Origin: Thalassotalea loyana
GTDB taxonomy: Bacteria; Pseudomonadota; Gammaproteobacteria; Enterobacterales; Alteromonadaceae
Reading direction: 5' to 3'
NCBI RefSeq assembly: GCF_030161435.1
Contig: NZ_BSSV01000001.1
Coordinates: forward strand, 930,001 to 994,000
DNA: 64,000 nucleotides
The notes beneath the pieces are model-generated. The model was not told the origin of the DNA. It was given only the letters and a program-made list of their open reading frames with translations, and did not search any database. Of the stretch, positions 52,721-62,133 are shown piece by piece (positions within the stretch are counted from its first letter, which is position 1; every line of letters begins with the position of its first letter). The translations under genes were made by a program, and so were the position numbers.

Positions 52721-54517
52721 ATGCCAGAATATAAAGCTCCCTTGAGAGATACTAAGTTTGTAATGCAGGAATTACTTAACTGTAACGAGCATTATGCTCG
52801 TTTAGGTTATGAAGATGCGACGGAAGATATGATCGACGCAATCTTGACTGAAGCAGGTAAATTTACTGAGCAAGTATTAGCACCAATCAACCAGATTGGT
52901 GACGAACAAGGTTGTACTTGGAACGATGGCGATGTAACCACTCCTGACGGTTTTAAAGAAGCTTATCAACAATATGTTGAAGGTGGCTGGCCAACACTTT
53001 CACAAAGTGTTGATTTTGGTGGTCAAGGTTTACCACATTCATTAAATTCCCATATTGCTGAAATGGTTTCAGCGGCAAACCACTCGTTTGCAATGTACCC
53101 AGGTCTTAGCCACGGTGCGTTAGCTACATTAGAAGCTCACGGTACACCTGAGCAACAACAAATGTTTATGCCAAAACTTGTTGAGGGTACATGGACAGGT
53201 ACTATGTGTTTGACAGAGCCACATTGTGGTACTGACTTAGGTATGCTGCGCACAAAAGCAGAATTAAATGACGATGGTACTTACTCACTATCGGGTACCA
53301 AGATCTTTATCTCTGCTGGTGAGCACGATTTATCAGAAAACATTGTTCATATTGTTATTGCTCGCATTCCGGGTTCTCCTGCAGGTACAAAAGGTATTTC
53401 GCTTTTTGCCGTACCTAAGTTCAATGTTACACCTGACGGTGAAAAAGCGGACCGTAACGGCGTAAACTGTGGTTCTATCGAGCACAAGATGGGTATCAAC
53501 GCGAACGCAACTTGTGTAATCAACTTTGATAACGCAAAAGGCTACTTAATCGGTGAAGTCAATCGTGGTTTACATTGCATGTTTACCTTCATGAATGCAG
53601 CTCGTTTAGGTGTAGCCAATGAAGGTGTTGCTGCTGCAGATGCGTCTTACCAAGGTGCTTTAGCCTATGCTAAAGAACGCTTACAAATGCGTTCGTTATC
53701 GGGTCCTAAAAATCCGGAAGGTCCTGCCGATCCAATTATTGTTCATCCTGATGTTCGTCGTATGTTATTAACGCAAAAATCAATTGCTGAAGGCGGACGT
53801 GCATTTGTTGGTTACTTAGCGCAATTAGTTGATGAAGTTGAGCACGGTACTGACGAGAAACTTAACGCGGTTGCAGAAAGCAAGCTTGCGCTGTTAACAC
53901 CAATTGCTAAAGCTTTCTTAACTGAAGTTGGTTTTGAGTGTACTTCTCATGGTGTTCAAATTTTTGGTGGTCATGGCTTCATTAAAGAGTGGGGCATGGA
54001 GCAATTAATGCGAGATACTCGTATTAGTATGTTATATGAAGGTACAACGGGTGTTCAGGCTATCGATTTATTAGGCCGTAAGATTTTAGGCTCTAAAGGT
54101 GAATTAATTAAGCCGTTTGCTGCCGAAGTGATGGCGTTCTGTCAAGAGCACGGTACTGACGATGACATGGCTGAGTTCATCAAGCCGATGATTTCGTTTG
54201 GTGTTAAATGGCAAGAAATGACCAAAGAAATTGGTATGAAAGCGATGACTAACCCAGATGAAATTGGCGCTGCATCCGTTGATTACTTAATGTATTCAGG
54301 CTACATGACCCTTGCTTACTTCTGGGCGAAAATGGCAAAAGTTGCACAAGATGCACTAGCTGCAGGTACAGAAGAGAAAGGGTTTTATGAAGCAAAAATC
54401 AAAACGGCTCAATTCTACTTCCAGCGTATTTTACCGCGCGTAAAAGGTCACGCGGCGTGTATCAACAATGGTGGCGAATCTATGATGTCACTGACAGCAG
54501 ACGACTTCTTATTCTAG
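52721..54517 (+). CDS. Acyl-CoA dehydrogenase with extended C-terminal domain
   Basis: 598 residues of the large acyl-CoA dehydrogenase type used in fatty-acid beta-oxidation. N-terminal (about 40-160), middle (CLTEPHCGTDLGMLRTKAE, FAD-binding) and C-terminal helical domains are present, with the catalytic-base region MLYEGTTGVQAIDLLGRK, where Glu sits in YEGTTG. The extra about 120 residues at the end (after LLGRKI) are the acetyl-CoA-dehydrogenase-like C-terminal domain. It is monocistronic and ends in a terminator. A FadR-like site suggests control by long-chain acyl-CoA. Confidence 0.94.
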   Translation: MPEYKAPLRDTKFVMQELLNCNEHYARLGYEDATEDMIDAILTEAGKFTEQVLAPINQIGDEQGCTWNDGDVTTPDGFKEAYQQYVEGGWPTLSQSVDFGGQGLPHSLNSHIAEMVSAANHSFAMYPGLSHGALATLEAHGTPEQQQMFMPKLVEGTWTGTMCLTEPHCGTDLGMLRTKAELNDDGTYSLSGTKIFISAGEHDLSENIVHIVIARIPGSPAGTKGISLFAVPKFNVTPDGEKADRNGVNCGSIEHKMGINANATCVINFDNAKGYLIGEVNRGLHCMFTFMNAARLGVANEGVAAADASYQGALAYAKERLQMRSLSGPKNPEGPADPIIVHPDVRRMLLTQKSIAEGGRAFVGYLAQLVDEVEHGTDEKLNAVAESKLALLTPIAKAFLTEVGFECTSHGVQIFGGHGFIKEWGMEQLMRDTRISMLYEGTTGVQAIDLLGRKILGSKGELIKPFAAEVMAFCQEHGTDDDMAEFIKPMISFGVKWQEMTKEIGMKAMTNPDEIGAASVDYLMYSGYMTLAYFWAKMAKVAQDALAAGTEEKGFYEAKIKTAQFYFQRILPRVKGHAACINNGGESMMSLTADDFLF

Positions 54518-54532
54518 TCAATAAGAAGTTTC

Positions 54533-54561
54533 AAAAAAGGCAGCGATTAGCTGCCTTTTTT
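54533..54561. terminator. Bidirectional intrinsic terminator
   Basis: AAAAAAGGCAG and its complement pair across a 6-base loop, between the convergent acyl-CoA dehydrogenase and TonB-domain genes. Confidence 0.9.
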
Positions 54562-54585
54562 ATTACGTGTAATTATTGATAATGC

Positions 54586-55680
54586 TTAGGCATTAGGCAG
54601 TTCTACAACAGTAAAAGAGGTATTATCTTCGCCATAAAAGTACACAGAACACCCTTGCCAGTTTTTTGGCAGTTTCCATTGTGATTGCTCATTTACGGTA
54701 TATACATGTCGTTTGTTTCTGCATCTAACATCAAGTTTCGTCAGTCTTCCATCAACATTTTGAATCCCAAACGACTGTCTAGCTAACCGGTGAGCGACAG
54801 AATCTCTGTCTTTGATATTTAGTTGTCGTGTAATTGCATCAGGGCCGCTAATGAATTGTTCTATTGCTAATTTTTGCTTCTGATAACGCTCATGATTAGG
54901 TTTACTAATTTCCAAGGCTAAAAGTCTTTCAGTTGTTCTATGCGCGCTTGCAACATGTCCTGCGTCTAACTCAAGTAGAAGTTTTTTGTGAAGGGCAGGA
55001 TATATATTTTGTTCAATATTAGCTCTTATAGATTTTTGTTGCGCCGTGAGTGTATCTTGGTCTCGGTAGGTCTTCTCGCCAGAAAAGTGTAATGCTTTAT
55101 TTAAATGGTATAACTCTTGTTTTGGCTGCTGTTGAAAATTAGCGTATCTCGCTAGTGCGCTATGCTGATAAAAACTCTCAATACCCCGATAGATTTTATA
55201 GTTTTTTAATTTTGTGGCTAATTCCGAAAGTTTAGCGGCATCTTTGGCCTCAAGTGCTTCTGAAAAAGAGGCGTGGAGACGTAAAAACTTTTTTGAAACG
55301 CCGGTTCCTGAGTTATGTAACTTAAAATCCATGCGTATGCTATTTTTGCACTGGGTAATCGCTTTACCGTTTTCAGTTGCAGGTTGGAATTTCCACTTAT
55401 TAAGGGCTTTTAAGGTTTCTCTTTCGAATCGACTAGAGCCAGAAGAATCTTCGACAACAGCGTCACTTACCTTGCCATTTGTATCGACTACAAAGCTGAC
55501 AATTACCCAGCCTTCTTTGCTCTTTTTAGCTTCTTGAATTGGATATGTAGGGGGTACTCTTAGGATAGGTTTGGCATCTACTAATGTTGTGATGTGTTTA
55601 GCTAGTTTATTCTCCGTAGCGTTTACAGGGCCCGCGAGTAGCGTGAGCGCGAAAAGCGCGGTTAATTTTTTGAAATGCAT
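54586..55680 (-). CDS. Periplasmic TonB C-terminal-domain protein
   Basis: 364 residues from the ATG at 55680, which has a GGAAG ribosome-binding site and begins a signal peptide (HFKKLTALFALTLLAGPVNA). A TonB C-terminal domain lies at about 40-130 (PPTYPIQEAKKSKEGWVIVSFVVDTNGKV...ALNKWKFQPA). The rest is helical, followed by a C-terminal beta segment. A normal TonB has an N-terminal membrane anchor and a Pro-rich spacer before this domain; both are missing. It may be a soluble or lipid-free relative acting in the envelope. Confidence 0.85.
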   Translation of the reverse strand: MHFKKLTALFALTLLAGPVNATENKLAKHITTLVDAKPILRVPPTYPIQEAKKSKEGWVIVSFVVDTNGKVSDAVVEDSSGSSRFERETLKALNKWKFQPATENGKAITQCKNSIRMDFKLHNSGTGVSKKFLRLHASFSEALEAKDAAKLSELATKLKNYKIYRGIESFYQHSALARYANFQQQPKQELYHLNKALHFSGEKTYRDQDTLTAQQKSIRANIEQNIYPALHKKLLLELDAGHVASAHRTTERLLALEISKPNHERYQKQKLAIEQFISGPDAITRQLNIKDRDSVAHRLARQSFGIQNVDGRLTKLDVRCRNKRHVYTVNEQSQWKLPKNWQGCSVYFYGEDNTSFTVVELPNA

Positions 55681-55721
55681 CGTTCTTCCTTGATTTTTCT
55701 CATTATTTTTAAGCATATAAA

Positions 55722-55755
55722 AAAACAGGGTCAGAGTAAAATTACCCTGACCCTG
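55722..55755 (-). terminator. Terminator after lysS, REP-like palindrome
   Basis: CAGGGTCAG-A-GTAA and TTAC-C-CTGACCCTG form a 30-base near-perfect palindrome with one mismatch, and on the minus strand a run of T follows. It should end the lysS transcript. The motif is also of the GGGTCAGAGTAA type dispersed in many gammaproteobacterial genomes. Confidence 0.75.
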
Positions 55756-55778
55756 CTGTAACATGTAGTTGCTAAGAC

Positions 55779-57338
55779 TTATTCTGCAAGCGGACGCATG
55801 TGCGGGAATAAAATCACGTCTTTGATTGTTGGTGAGTCAGTAAATAACATGACTAAACGGTCGATACCAATACCTTCACCAGCCGTCGGTGGTAAACCAT
55901 ACTCTAATGCGTTGATGTAATCGTCATCAAAGTGCATAGCTTCATCGTCACCTGCGTCTTTTTCTTCAACTTGTTTGCGGAAACGCGCTGCTTGATCTTC
56001 TGCGTCGTTAAGCTCAGAGAAACCATTCGCTAACTCACGACCACCAACGAAGAATTCGAAACGGTCAGTGATAAATGGATTTTCATCGTTGCGGCGAGCA
56101 AGTGGTGATACTTCCCACGGGTATTCAGTGATGAAGGTTGGTTGGTCTAATAAATGCTCAGCAACTTCTTCGAAGATTTCACAGATGTACTTACCTGGGC
56201 CCCAAACCTTAGCTGCGTCACCTTCTTTTACGTGAACTTTCTTCGCTAATGCTTTGATTTGGTCAAAGTTGTTTTCCGGATCGCGAAGTGCTGCTTCGTC
56301 ATCGCTTGTCACTACACCGTCTTCAGCGTATTTTACGATGGCATCAACCATTGATAAACGCTGGAACGGCTTACCGAAATCGTAGAACTTCTCTTCAACA
56401 ACTTCACCTTCAGCATTTTTTACTGTGTTACGGATAACTGTAGTACCCATAACATCTTCAGCTAATGTGCGTAACATGTCTTCTGTTAAGTTCATTAGGT
56501 CTTTGTAATCTGCGTACGCTTGGTAGAATTCGATCATGGTGAATTCTGGATTATGACGCGTTGATAAACCTTCATTACGGAAGTTACGGTTAATCTCGAA
56601 AACCTTTTCGAAACCACCAACAACTAAACGCTTTAGGTATAGCTCAGGAGCGATACGCATAAACATTTGTACGTCTAACGCGTTATGGTGTGTGACGAAT
56701 GGTTTGGCTGTTGCACCACCAGGAATCGTCTGTAGCATTGGCGTCTCAACTTCCATAAAGTCACGCTCAGCTAGGAAGCGGCGGATACCATCAACAATTT
56801 TTGAACGAACTTTAAATGTTTCGCGTGTGTCTTGGTTGATGATTAAATCAACGTAACGTTGGCGGTATTTCGTTTCAACGTCTGATAAACCGTGGAACTT
56901 CTCTGGTAATGGACGAAGTGACTTCGTTAATAACTGGTATTCGTTCATGTTAACGTATAGGTCGCCTTTGCCTGATTTGTGCAAAGTACCTGTTACACCA
57001 ATGATATCACCGATGTCTAATACGCCACCAAGGTTGGCTTTAATTTCTTTTTGAACTGTTTTGTCTGCGTATGCTTGGATACGACCTGACATATCTTGTA
57101 GCACAAGGAATGGGCCACGTTTAGCCATGATACGACCAGCAATCGAGTAAACATCTGATTCAGCTTCAAGCGTCTCTTTATCTTTATCACCGTGTGCAGC
57201 TTGTAAATCAGCTGCATAGTGTTTTCGATCAAACGTATTTGGATGGCCGTTGGCGTCACAGTTTTCTCGAATTTGCGCTAATTTGCCGCGACGTTCGGCA
57301 ATTAATTTGTTTTCGTCTTGTTTTGCTTGGTCTGTCAT
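55779..57338 (-). CDS. lysS: Lysyl-tRNA synthetase (class II)
   Basis: 519 residues: N-terminal OB-fold anticodon-binding domain (about 60-165; [26 protein letters not shown]), then the class II catalytic core with motif 1 (about 185-215), motif 2 ([20 protein letters not shown]) and motif 3 ([11 protein letters not shown]). I use the ATG at 57338, giving [11 protein letters not shown] with a GAGA-like ribosome-binding site; the frame is open 4 codons further. It is 60 bases downstream of prfB, as in many gammaproteobacteria. Confidence 0.97.
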   Translation of the reverse strand: MTDQAKQDENKLIAERRGKLAQIRENCDANGHPNTFDRKHYAADLQAAHGDKDKETLEAESDVYSIAGRIMAKRGPFLVLQDMSGRIQAYADKTVQKEIKANLGGVLDIGDIIGVTGTLHKSGKGDLYVNMNEYQLLTKSLRPLPEKFHGLSDVETKYRQRYVDLIINQDTRETFKVRSKIVDGIRRFLAERDFMEVETPMLQTIPGGATAKPFVTHHNALDVQMFMRIAPELYLKRLVVGGFEKVFEINRNFRNEGLSTRHNPEFTMIEFYQAYADYKDLMNLTEDMLRTLAEDVMGTTVIRNTVKNAEGEVVEEKFYDFGKPFQRLSMVDAIVKYAEDGVVTSDDEAALRDPENNFDQIKALAKKVHVKEGDAAKVWGPGKYICEIFEEVAEHLLDQPTFITEYPWEVSPLARRNDENPFITDRFEFFVGGRELANGFSELNDAEDQAARFRKQVEEKDAGDDEAMHFDDDYINALEYGLPPTAGEGIGIDRLVMLFTDSPTIKDVILFPHMRPLAE

Positions 57339-57397
57339 TTTCAGTCTCAAACTAGGTTAATAAATGAAAGCAAAGGCTTTCTCTTCAATAATATGGC

Positions 57398-58496
57398 TTA
57401 TAAGCCTGACTTTAATGATGCTTCGATAAATTTATCTAAATCACCATCAAGTACTGCTTGTGTGTTGCGATTTTCAACACCTGTTCGTAAGTCTTTAATA
57501 CGGCTATCGTCTAATACGTATGAGCGTATTTGGCTGCCCCAACCAATATCTGACTTACCTTCTTCAAGGGCTTGTTTGTCTTCGTTTTGCTTTTGAATTT
57601 CCATTTCATATAACTTGGCTTTCAAAAGCTTCATCGCTGTTGCACGGTTTTTGTGTTGCGAGCGATCTGCCTGACAAGCTACTACGGCGCCCGTTGGAAT
57701 GTGGGTCAATCGAATAGCTGAATCTGTTTTGTTTACGTGTTGACCGCCAGCGCCAGAAGCACGGAAAGTATCAACGCGTAAGTCCGCTGGGTTAATGTCG
57801 ATTTCAATGTTGTCATCAATTTCAGGGTAGATAAACGCCGAAGCAAATGATGTGTGGCGACGACCGCTTGAATCAAACGGTGATTTACGTACCAAACGAT
57901 GAACACCTGTTTCTGTGCGCATCCATCCATAAGCATAGTCACCAGAAAATTTAATCGTACAACCTTTTATTCCTGCAACATCACCATCTGAAACTTCAAG
58001 AACTTCCGTCTTAAAGCCGTGAGATTCACCCCAACGCAAGTACATACGCATTAGCATCTCAGCCCAGTCTTGCGCTTCGGTACCACCAGAACCTGACTGA
58101 ATGTCTAAGTAACAGTCACTTTCGTCAGAGTCACCTGAAAACATTCGACGAAACTCTAAGGTGTTGAGTTTCTCATCTAGTCCGTCAACTTCTGCTTGCG
58201 CATCCGTGAAGGTCTCTTCGTCTTCTTCTTCAATTGCTAGTTCAACTAACCCTTCAACGTCGTCACAACCTGACTCAAGTTGGTCAACGGTATGAACAAC
58301 AGCTTCAAGTGATGCGCGTTCTTTACCTAATGCTTGAGCACGTTCAGGCTCATTCCAAATTTCAGGTAATTCTAATTCACGACATACTTCAACTAGGCGC
58401 TCTGACTTCACATCGTAGTCAAAGGTACCCCCGAAGCATGGTGGTGCGCTCACGAATATCTTTTAATTTGTTCAGTACAGGGTTTACTTCAAACAT
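57398..58496 (-). CDS. prfB: Peptide chain release factor 2, with programmed +1 frameshift
   Basis: RF2 recognises UGA/UAA stop codons. Translation starts at 58496 ([13 protein letters not shown]) and runs 25 codons to an in-frame TGA; a +1 shift at CTTTGAC leads into the long frame, for a product of 365 residues, the usual RF2 length. The catalytic GGQ loop is seen ([18 protein letters not shown]) and the SPF-type tripeptide in [13 protein letters not shown]. The frame beginning MSAPP is not a real start. Expression is autoregulated through the frameshift. Confidence 0.97.
58414..58435 (-). promoter_or_regulatory. prfB programmed frameshift site
   Basis: The order on the minus strand is a Shine-Dalgarno-like CGGGGG, then TAC CTT TGA C. 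The TGA is codon 26. The slippery CTT-TGA with the upstream purine-rich element is the standard RF2 autoregulation signal. Confidence 0.95.
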
Positions 58497-58632
58497 TTTG
58501 CCTTGCAATTCCAATTGAAAACAGCGGATAAAATAGTCGCGCATTGTAGCGTAAATAGCGCGTCAAATAAACGGTTATGAGTGTCTGATTATGGTTCTAA
58601 TTGAACTTTTTTCTTTCAGCTAAAAACCGTGA

Positions 58633-60363
58633 CTAAATCGCTTCAAGGTTTTCCACCATTAATTGAAGGTTTTTCCGTCCGCGAAATTCGTTAATATCAA
58701 GTCGATAAGCCAAGTGGACTTTACTCGCGTGATGATTTGGCCAAGCTTTAATATCAACGTTAAACGCGATTGCATCAAACGCGACACCATCTTTTTGCAC
58801 CATGAGCTTTAGGTGTTTTTCGCCGACAATACGTTGCTGCAGTATAACGAATTCGTCATCAAATAAAGGCTCAGGAAAGCGTTGTCCCCATGGACCAGCA
58901 TCTCGAATTATTTGAGCGAAGTCGATTGTCATTTCTGTGATAGGTAATTGCCCATCCGACAACAGCTTTCCTTGAAAGTCCTCTTCTTTGATCCACTGTC
59001 CAGCATATTGACTAAATAACGTTTGGAATTCGTCAAAACGCTCTACATTTATTGATAATCCCGCCGCCATCGCGTGGCCACCAAATTTTATGATTAAACC
59101 TTCATGTTGACCAGAGATGTGCTCAAGCAAATCCCTAATATGTAACCCCTCAATCGAGCGCGCTGAACCTTTTATTTCTTTGGTATTCTCGTCACTTGCA
59201 GGCGCAAATACGATAGTTGGGCGGTGGAACTTTTCTTTTATTCTCCCCGCAACAATGCCGATAACGCCTTGGTGCCAGTCTTTTTGATAAAGCGCGATGG
59301 CAAAGGGAAGGTTATCTTGATTAAAGCTCAAACGACTCATGATTGCTTCAGCTTCTACTTGCATCCCTTGTTCTATTTCACGTCGGCTTTTATTTAAACC
59401 ATCGAGCTCAGTCGCCATCATTCGAGCGCTACTGATGTCATTAGCAAGCAAACAGTTAATGCCAAAGGACATATCATCTAAACGTCCGGCAGCGTTAATT
59501 CTTGGTCCTAAAGCGAAGCCAAAGTCACTCGCAACCAGTTGGCTTTGATCACGTTTTGCTATTTCAATTAACGCCTGGATTCCAGGTCTTGTAACACCTG
59601 CACGAATTCTATTGAGACCTTGTTGGACTAAAATTCTATTGTTGGCATCGAGTGGTACAACATCGGCAACCGTGCCCAGTGCCACCAAGTCCAATAATTG
59701 GGCAATATTAGGTTCGCTAATTCCAACGTCCGCAAAGTAGTTATTTTCTCGCAGGGTTTTGCGCAGTGATAACATCAAGTAGAAGGCAACGCCCACACCT
59801 GCAAGCGCCTTTGACGGAAACTGACATGACTCGAGATTGGGGTTAACAATAGCGTCGGCTTTCGGCAGGCGGTTTCCTGGCAAATGATGGTCGGTAATGA
59901 TAACGGTAAGGCCTAAGGCTTTTGCTCTTTCAACACCCGCGTGGCAACTAATGCCGCTATCAACCGTAATTAACGTTTTAGCACCTTGCTGATAAGCTAT
60001 TTCAACAATTTCAGGTGACAAGCCATAGCCATATTCAAAACGATTTGGCACTAAAAATTCATGGTTTTGATAACCGAATAAACTCAAACCTTCCATCATT
60101 AACGCTGTTGATGTCGCGCCATCAGCATCAAAGTCACCGATAATAAAAATGCGCTGGTTTTCTAACATCACCTTATGCAGAATCTCACTTGCATCTTGAA
60201 TTCCTTCTAGTGCATTTACATCCGCTAAATTTGATACTTGTAGGTTAAGTTCAGTGTCACCACTAACCCCGCGCTGCGCATAAATTTGTTTTATTATCGG
60301 GTGAAGGTTTGTCGATATGTGGCTATCAGAAACTGGGATACGTTGAATTATTTGTTTTTGCAT
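58633..60363 (-). CDS. recJ: Single-stranded-DNA-specific exonuclease RecJ
   Basis: 576 residues of the 5'-3' exonuclease used in mismatch repair and RecF-type recombination. The DHH phosphoesterase motifs are GDFDADGATST (motif I), DHHLPG (motif III) and the conserved GGHAMAAG of the DHHA1 part. Length is normal (E. coli 577). It lies 136 bases upstream of prfB and about 140 bases after dsbC on the same strand; a terminator separates dsbC from recJ. Confidence 0.96.
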   Translation of the reverse strand: MQKQIIQRIPVSDSHISTNLHPIIKQIYAQRGVSGDTELNLQVSNLADVNALEGIQDASEILHKVMLENQRIFIIGDFDADGATSTALMMEGLSLFGYQNHEFLVPNRFEYGYGLSPEIVEIAYQQGAKTLITVDSGISCHAGVERAKALGLTVIITDHHLPGNRLPKADAIVNPNLESCQFPSKALAGVGVAFYLMLSLRKTLRENNYFADVGISEPNIAQLLDLVALGTVADVVPLDANNRILVQQGLNRIRAGVTRPGIQALIEIAKRDQSQLVASDFGFALGPRINAAGRLDDMSFGINCLLANDISSARMMATELDGLNKSRREIEQGMQVEAEAIMSRLSFNQDNLPFAIALYQKDWHQGVIGIVAGRIKEKFHRPTIVFAPASDENTKEIKGSARSIEGLHIRDLLEHISGQHEGLIIKFGGHAMAAGLSINVERFDEFQTLFSQYAGQWIKEEDFQGKLLSDGQLPITEMTIDFAQIIRDAGPWGQRFPEPLFDDEFVILQQRIVGEKHLKLMVQKDGVAFDAIAFNVDIKAWPNHHASKVHLAYRLDINEFRGRKNLQLMVENLEAI

Positions 60364-60442
60364 TTAACTAACTAGATGAAGAGCGATGTTGGTGCCCTTC
60401 CTAAAAATCGGTACTCGTTTAAGCCTACGGGAATTTATAAAA

Positions 60443-60469
60443 AAAAACGAGAGCTAGGCTCTCGTTTTT
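60443..60469 (-). terminator. Intrinsic terminator after dsbC
   Basis: Stem CGAGAGC/GCTCTCG with a 3-base loop, A and T runs on both sides, between dsbC and recJ. Confidence 0.88.
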
Positions 60470-60504
60470 GGGAATTTGTTAGAAAACCTAAATCTAGGTT
60501 AGAT

Positions 60505-61260
60505 TTAAATGCTATCTAATAATGCTTTTAAATCTGCTGGTGGGCGGTAACCACTTAACATTGTGCCATTATCAAGAATTATCGCAGGTGTACCTGTAAC
60601 ACCAACTTGACGACCAAAGTTAAATTCATCTTCAACAGGCGTTTCACAGATTCGAAGCGATACACTTGCACCGTCTTTTGCACGCGTTAATGCTTTAGTT
60701 GGATCTTCGTTACACCAAATTGAGCGAAGATCTTTATAACCATTAGTGAACTCTCCGTAACGATTCGTAATTCCTTCACGAGGGTAGGCGAGATAACGAA
60801 CCGTAATTCCTAAGTCGTTATATTTCTCCATCTCTTTGTGCATTTTGCGGCAATAAGAACAGGTGATATCAGTAAACACAGTGACAACATGTTTCTCATT
60901 TTTTGCCGGGTAAACAATCATATCTTTGGTGAACTTTGCCATACCGTCGATACGCATTTGAGCAAGGGTTGTTTCACTATGGTTAACAACGTTGCCGGAT
61001 AATCCGTATAATTTACCCTGAATGAAAAACTCGCCTTTTTTATCGCTGTAAAATAATCCTGCTTCAGTGATTAATTCGTATAAGCCTTCCATAGGTGCTT
61101 CTTGAACTTGGCTTACAGTTAATCCAAGTTTTTGATTGATTTGTGCTTTTACTGCTTGCTCTTCAGCGCTAGTTAGTTGTGCGTGAGCTGGAAAAGATAA
61201 CAGCGAATGACCTAATAAAATGCTTGCAGAAACGGTAGCAAGTAGTGCTTTTTTTAACAT
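60505..61260 (-). CDS. dsbC: Thiol:disulfide isomerase DsbC
   Basis: 251 residues with a signal peptide of about 27 residues (ending FPAHAQ). The N-terminal dimerisation domain (about 30-90) precedes a thioredoxin-like domain with active site CSYC (Cys134-Cys137; E. coli CGYC) and cis-Pro in GVTGTPAII. It repairs wrong disulfides in the periplasm, reduced by DsbD. In E. coli it lies after xerD and before recJ; here xerD is missing, and fldB is divergent instead. Confidence 0.95.
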   Translation of the reverse strand: MLKKALLATVSASILLGHSLLSFPAHAQLTSAEEQAVKAQINQKLGLTVSQVQEAPMEGLYELITEAGLFYSDKKGEFFIQGKLYGLSGNVVNHSETTLAQMRIDGMAKFTKDMIVYPAKNEKHVVTVFTDITCSYCRKMHKEMEKYNDLGITVRYLAYPREGITNRYGEFTNGYKDLRSIWCNEDPTKALTRAKDGASVSLRICETPVEDEFNFGRQVGVTGTPAIILDNGTMLSGYRPPADLKALLDSI

Positions 61261-61474
61261 TAAAAAAACCTATGTTGATTGACTTATTCTGATAAGACCG
61301 AAAATTCGAGGATAAAATTACCGTTAATAGCTATTAAATGCAATCGAAGAAGCTTGCTGTTAACAAATTGTCGATAATTTGTTTCGTCTGATTAACGAAC
61401 AATAGTGCTGGCGCACAGAACGCTGATTTTGCTAAACTGCGCGCAATTAATTTAGGTGGCTTAAACATAATCAA

Positions 61475-61993
61475 ATGAAGATAGGTTTATTTTACGGTTC
61501 TACAACCTGTTATACAGAAATGGCGGCGGAAAAGATCCAAGCTGAGATTGGCGAGGAGCTTGTTGATTTGCACAACATCAAGGATGTACCGCTAAGTCAG
61601 GTTTCCGACTACGACTTTTTGATTTTTGGTATTTCAACGTGGGATTACGGTGAATTACAAGAAGATTGGGAATCGCATTGGGAGGAAGTGTCTGAGCTTA
61701 ACTTAACAGGCAAAATAGTCGCGCTTTATGGTATGGGCGATCAAATTGGTTACACCGAATGGTTCCAAGATGCGTTAGGTATGTTACACGAACATTTGCT
61801 ACCAACAGGCTGTAAAGTAGTCGGTTTTTGGCCAAATGAAGGTTATGAGTTTGAGGCATCTAAAGCCTTAACTGCAGACGAGTCACAATTTGTCGGCTTA
61901 GCTATTGATGACGAAAATCAATACCAACTAACCGATGAACGAATTGCTCAATGGACGTTACAAGTTCTTGAAGAGATTCAAGCGAATCTCTAA
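61475..61993 (+). CDS. fldB: Flavodoxin FldB
   Basis: 172-residue long-chain flavodoxin. The phosphate loop near the N-terminus is [18 protein letters not shown], the second FMN contact is [18 protein letters not shown], and the third is [17 protein letters not shown]. It shuttles electrons at low potential. Divergent from dsbC across about 210 bases, as in E. coli where fldB and xerD-dsbC-recJ are divergent. Confidence 0.94.
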   Translation: MKIGLFYGSTTCYTEMAAEKIQAEIGEELVDLHNIKDVPLSQVSDYDFLIFGISTWDYGELQEDWESHWEEVSELNLTGKIVALYGMGDQIGYTEWFQDALGMLHEHLLPTGCKVVGFWPNEGYEFEASKALTADESQFVGLAIDDENQYQLTDERIAQWTLQVLEEIQANL

Positions 61994-62133
61994 CGCATAC
62001 GTGTTGTTCACCTAAAACAATCCTTATAAAGTCATCGATTGTAGTCAGATAACAATAAAATCGCGAAAGTCTTTAGGATATTCGCGACTTTAGCACTATA
62101 ATCTGCGCATATTTTCCAAATAGAAGCACAAGC

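Noticed and set aside
58398-58453. ATG giving MSAPPCF as start of prfB
   Set aside because: The real start is at 58496 in another frame, joined by the programmed +1 shift; the MSAPP start lies inside the first cistron.
62052-62088. TCGCGAA/TTCGCGA repeat between fldB and srmB as a terminator
   Set aside because: The arms are short, the loop is long and no T run follows.
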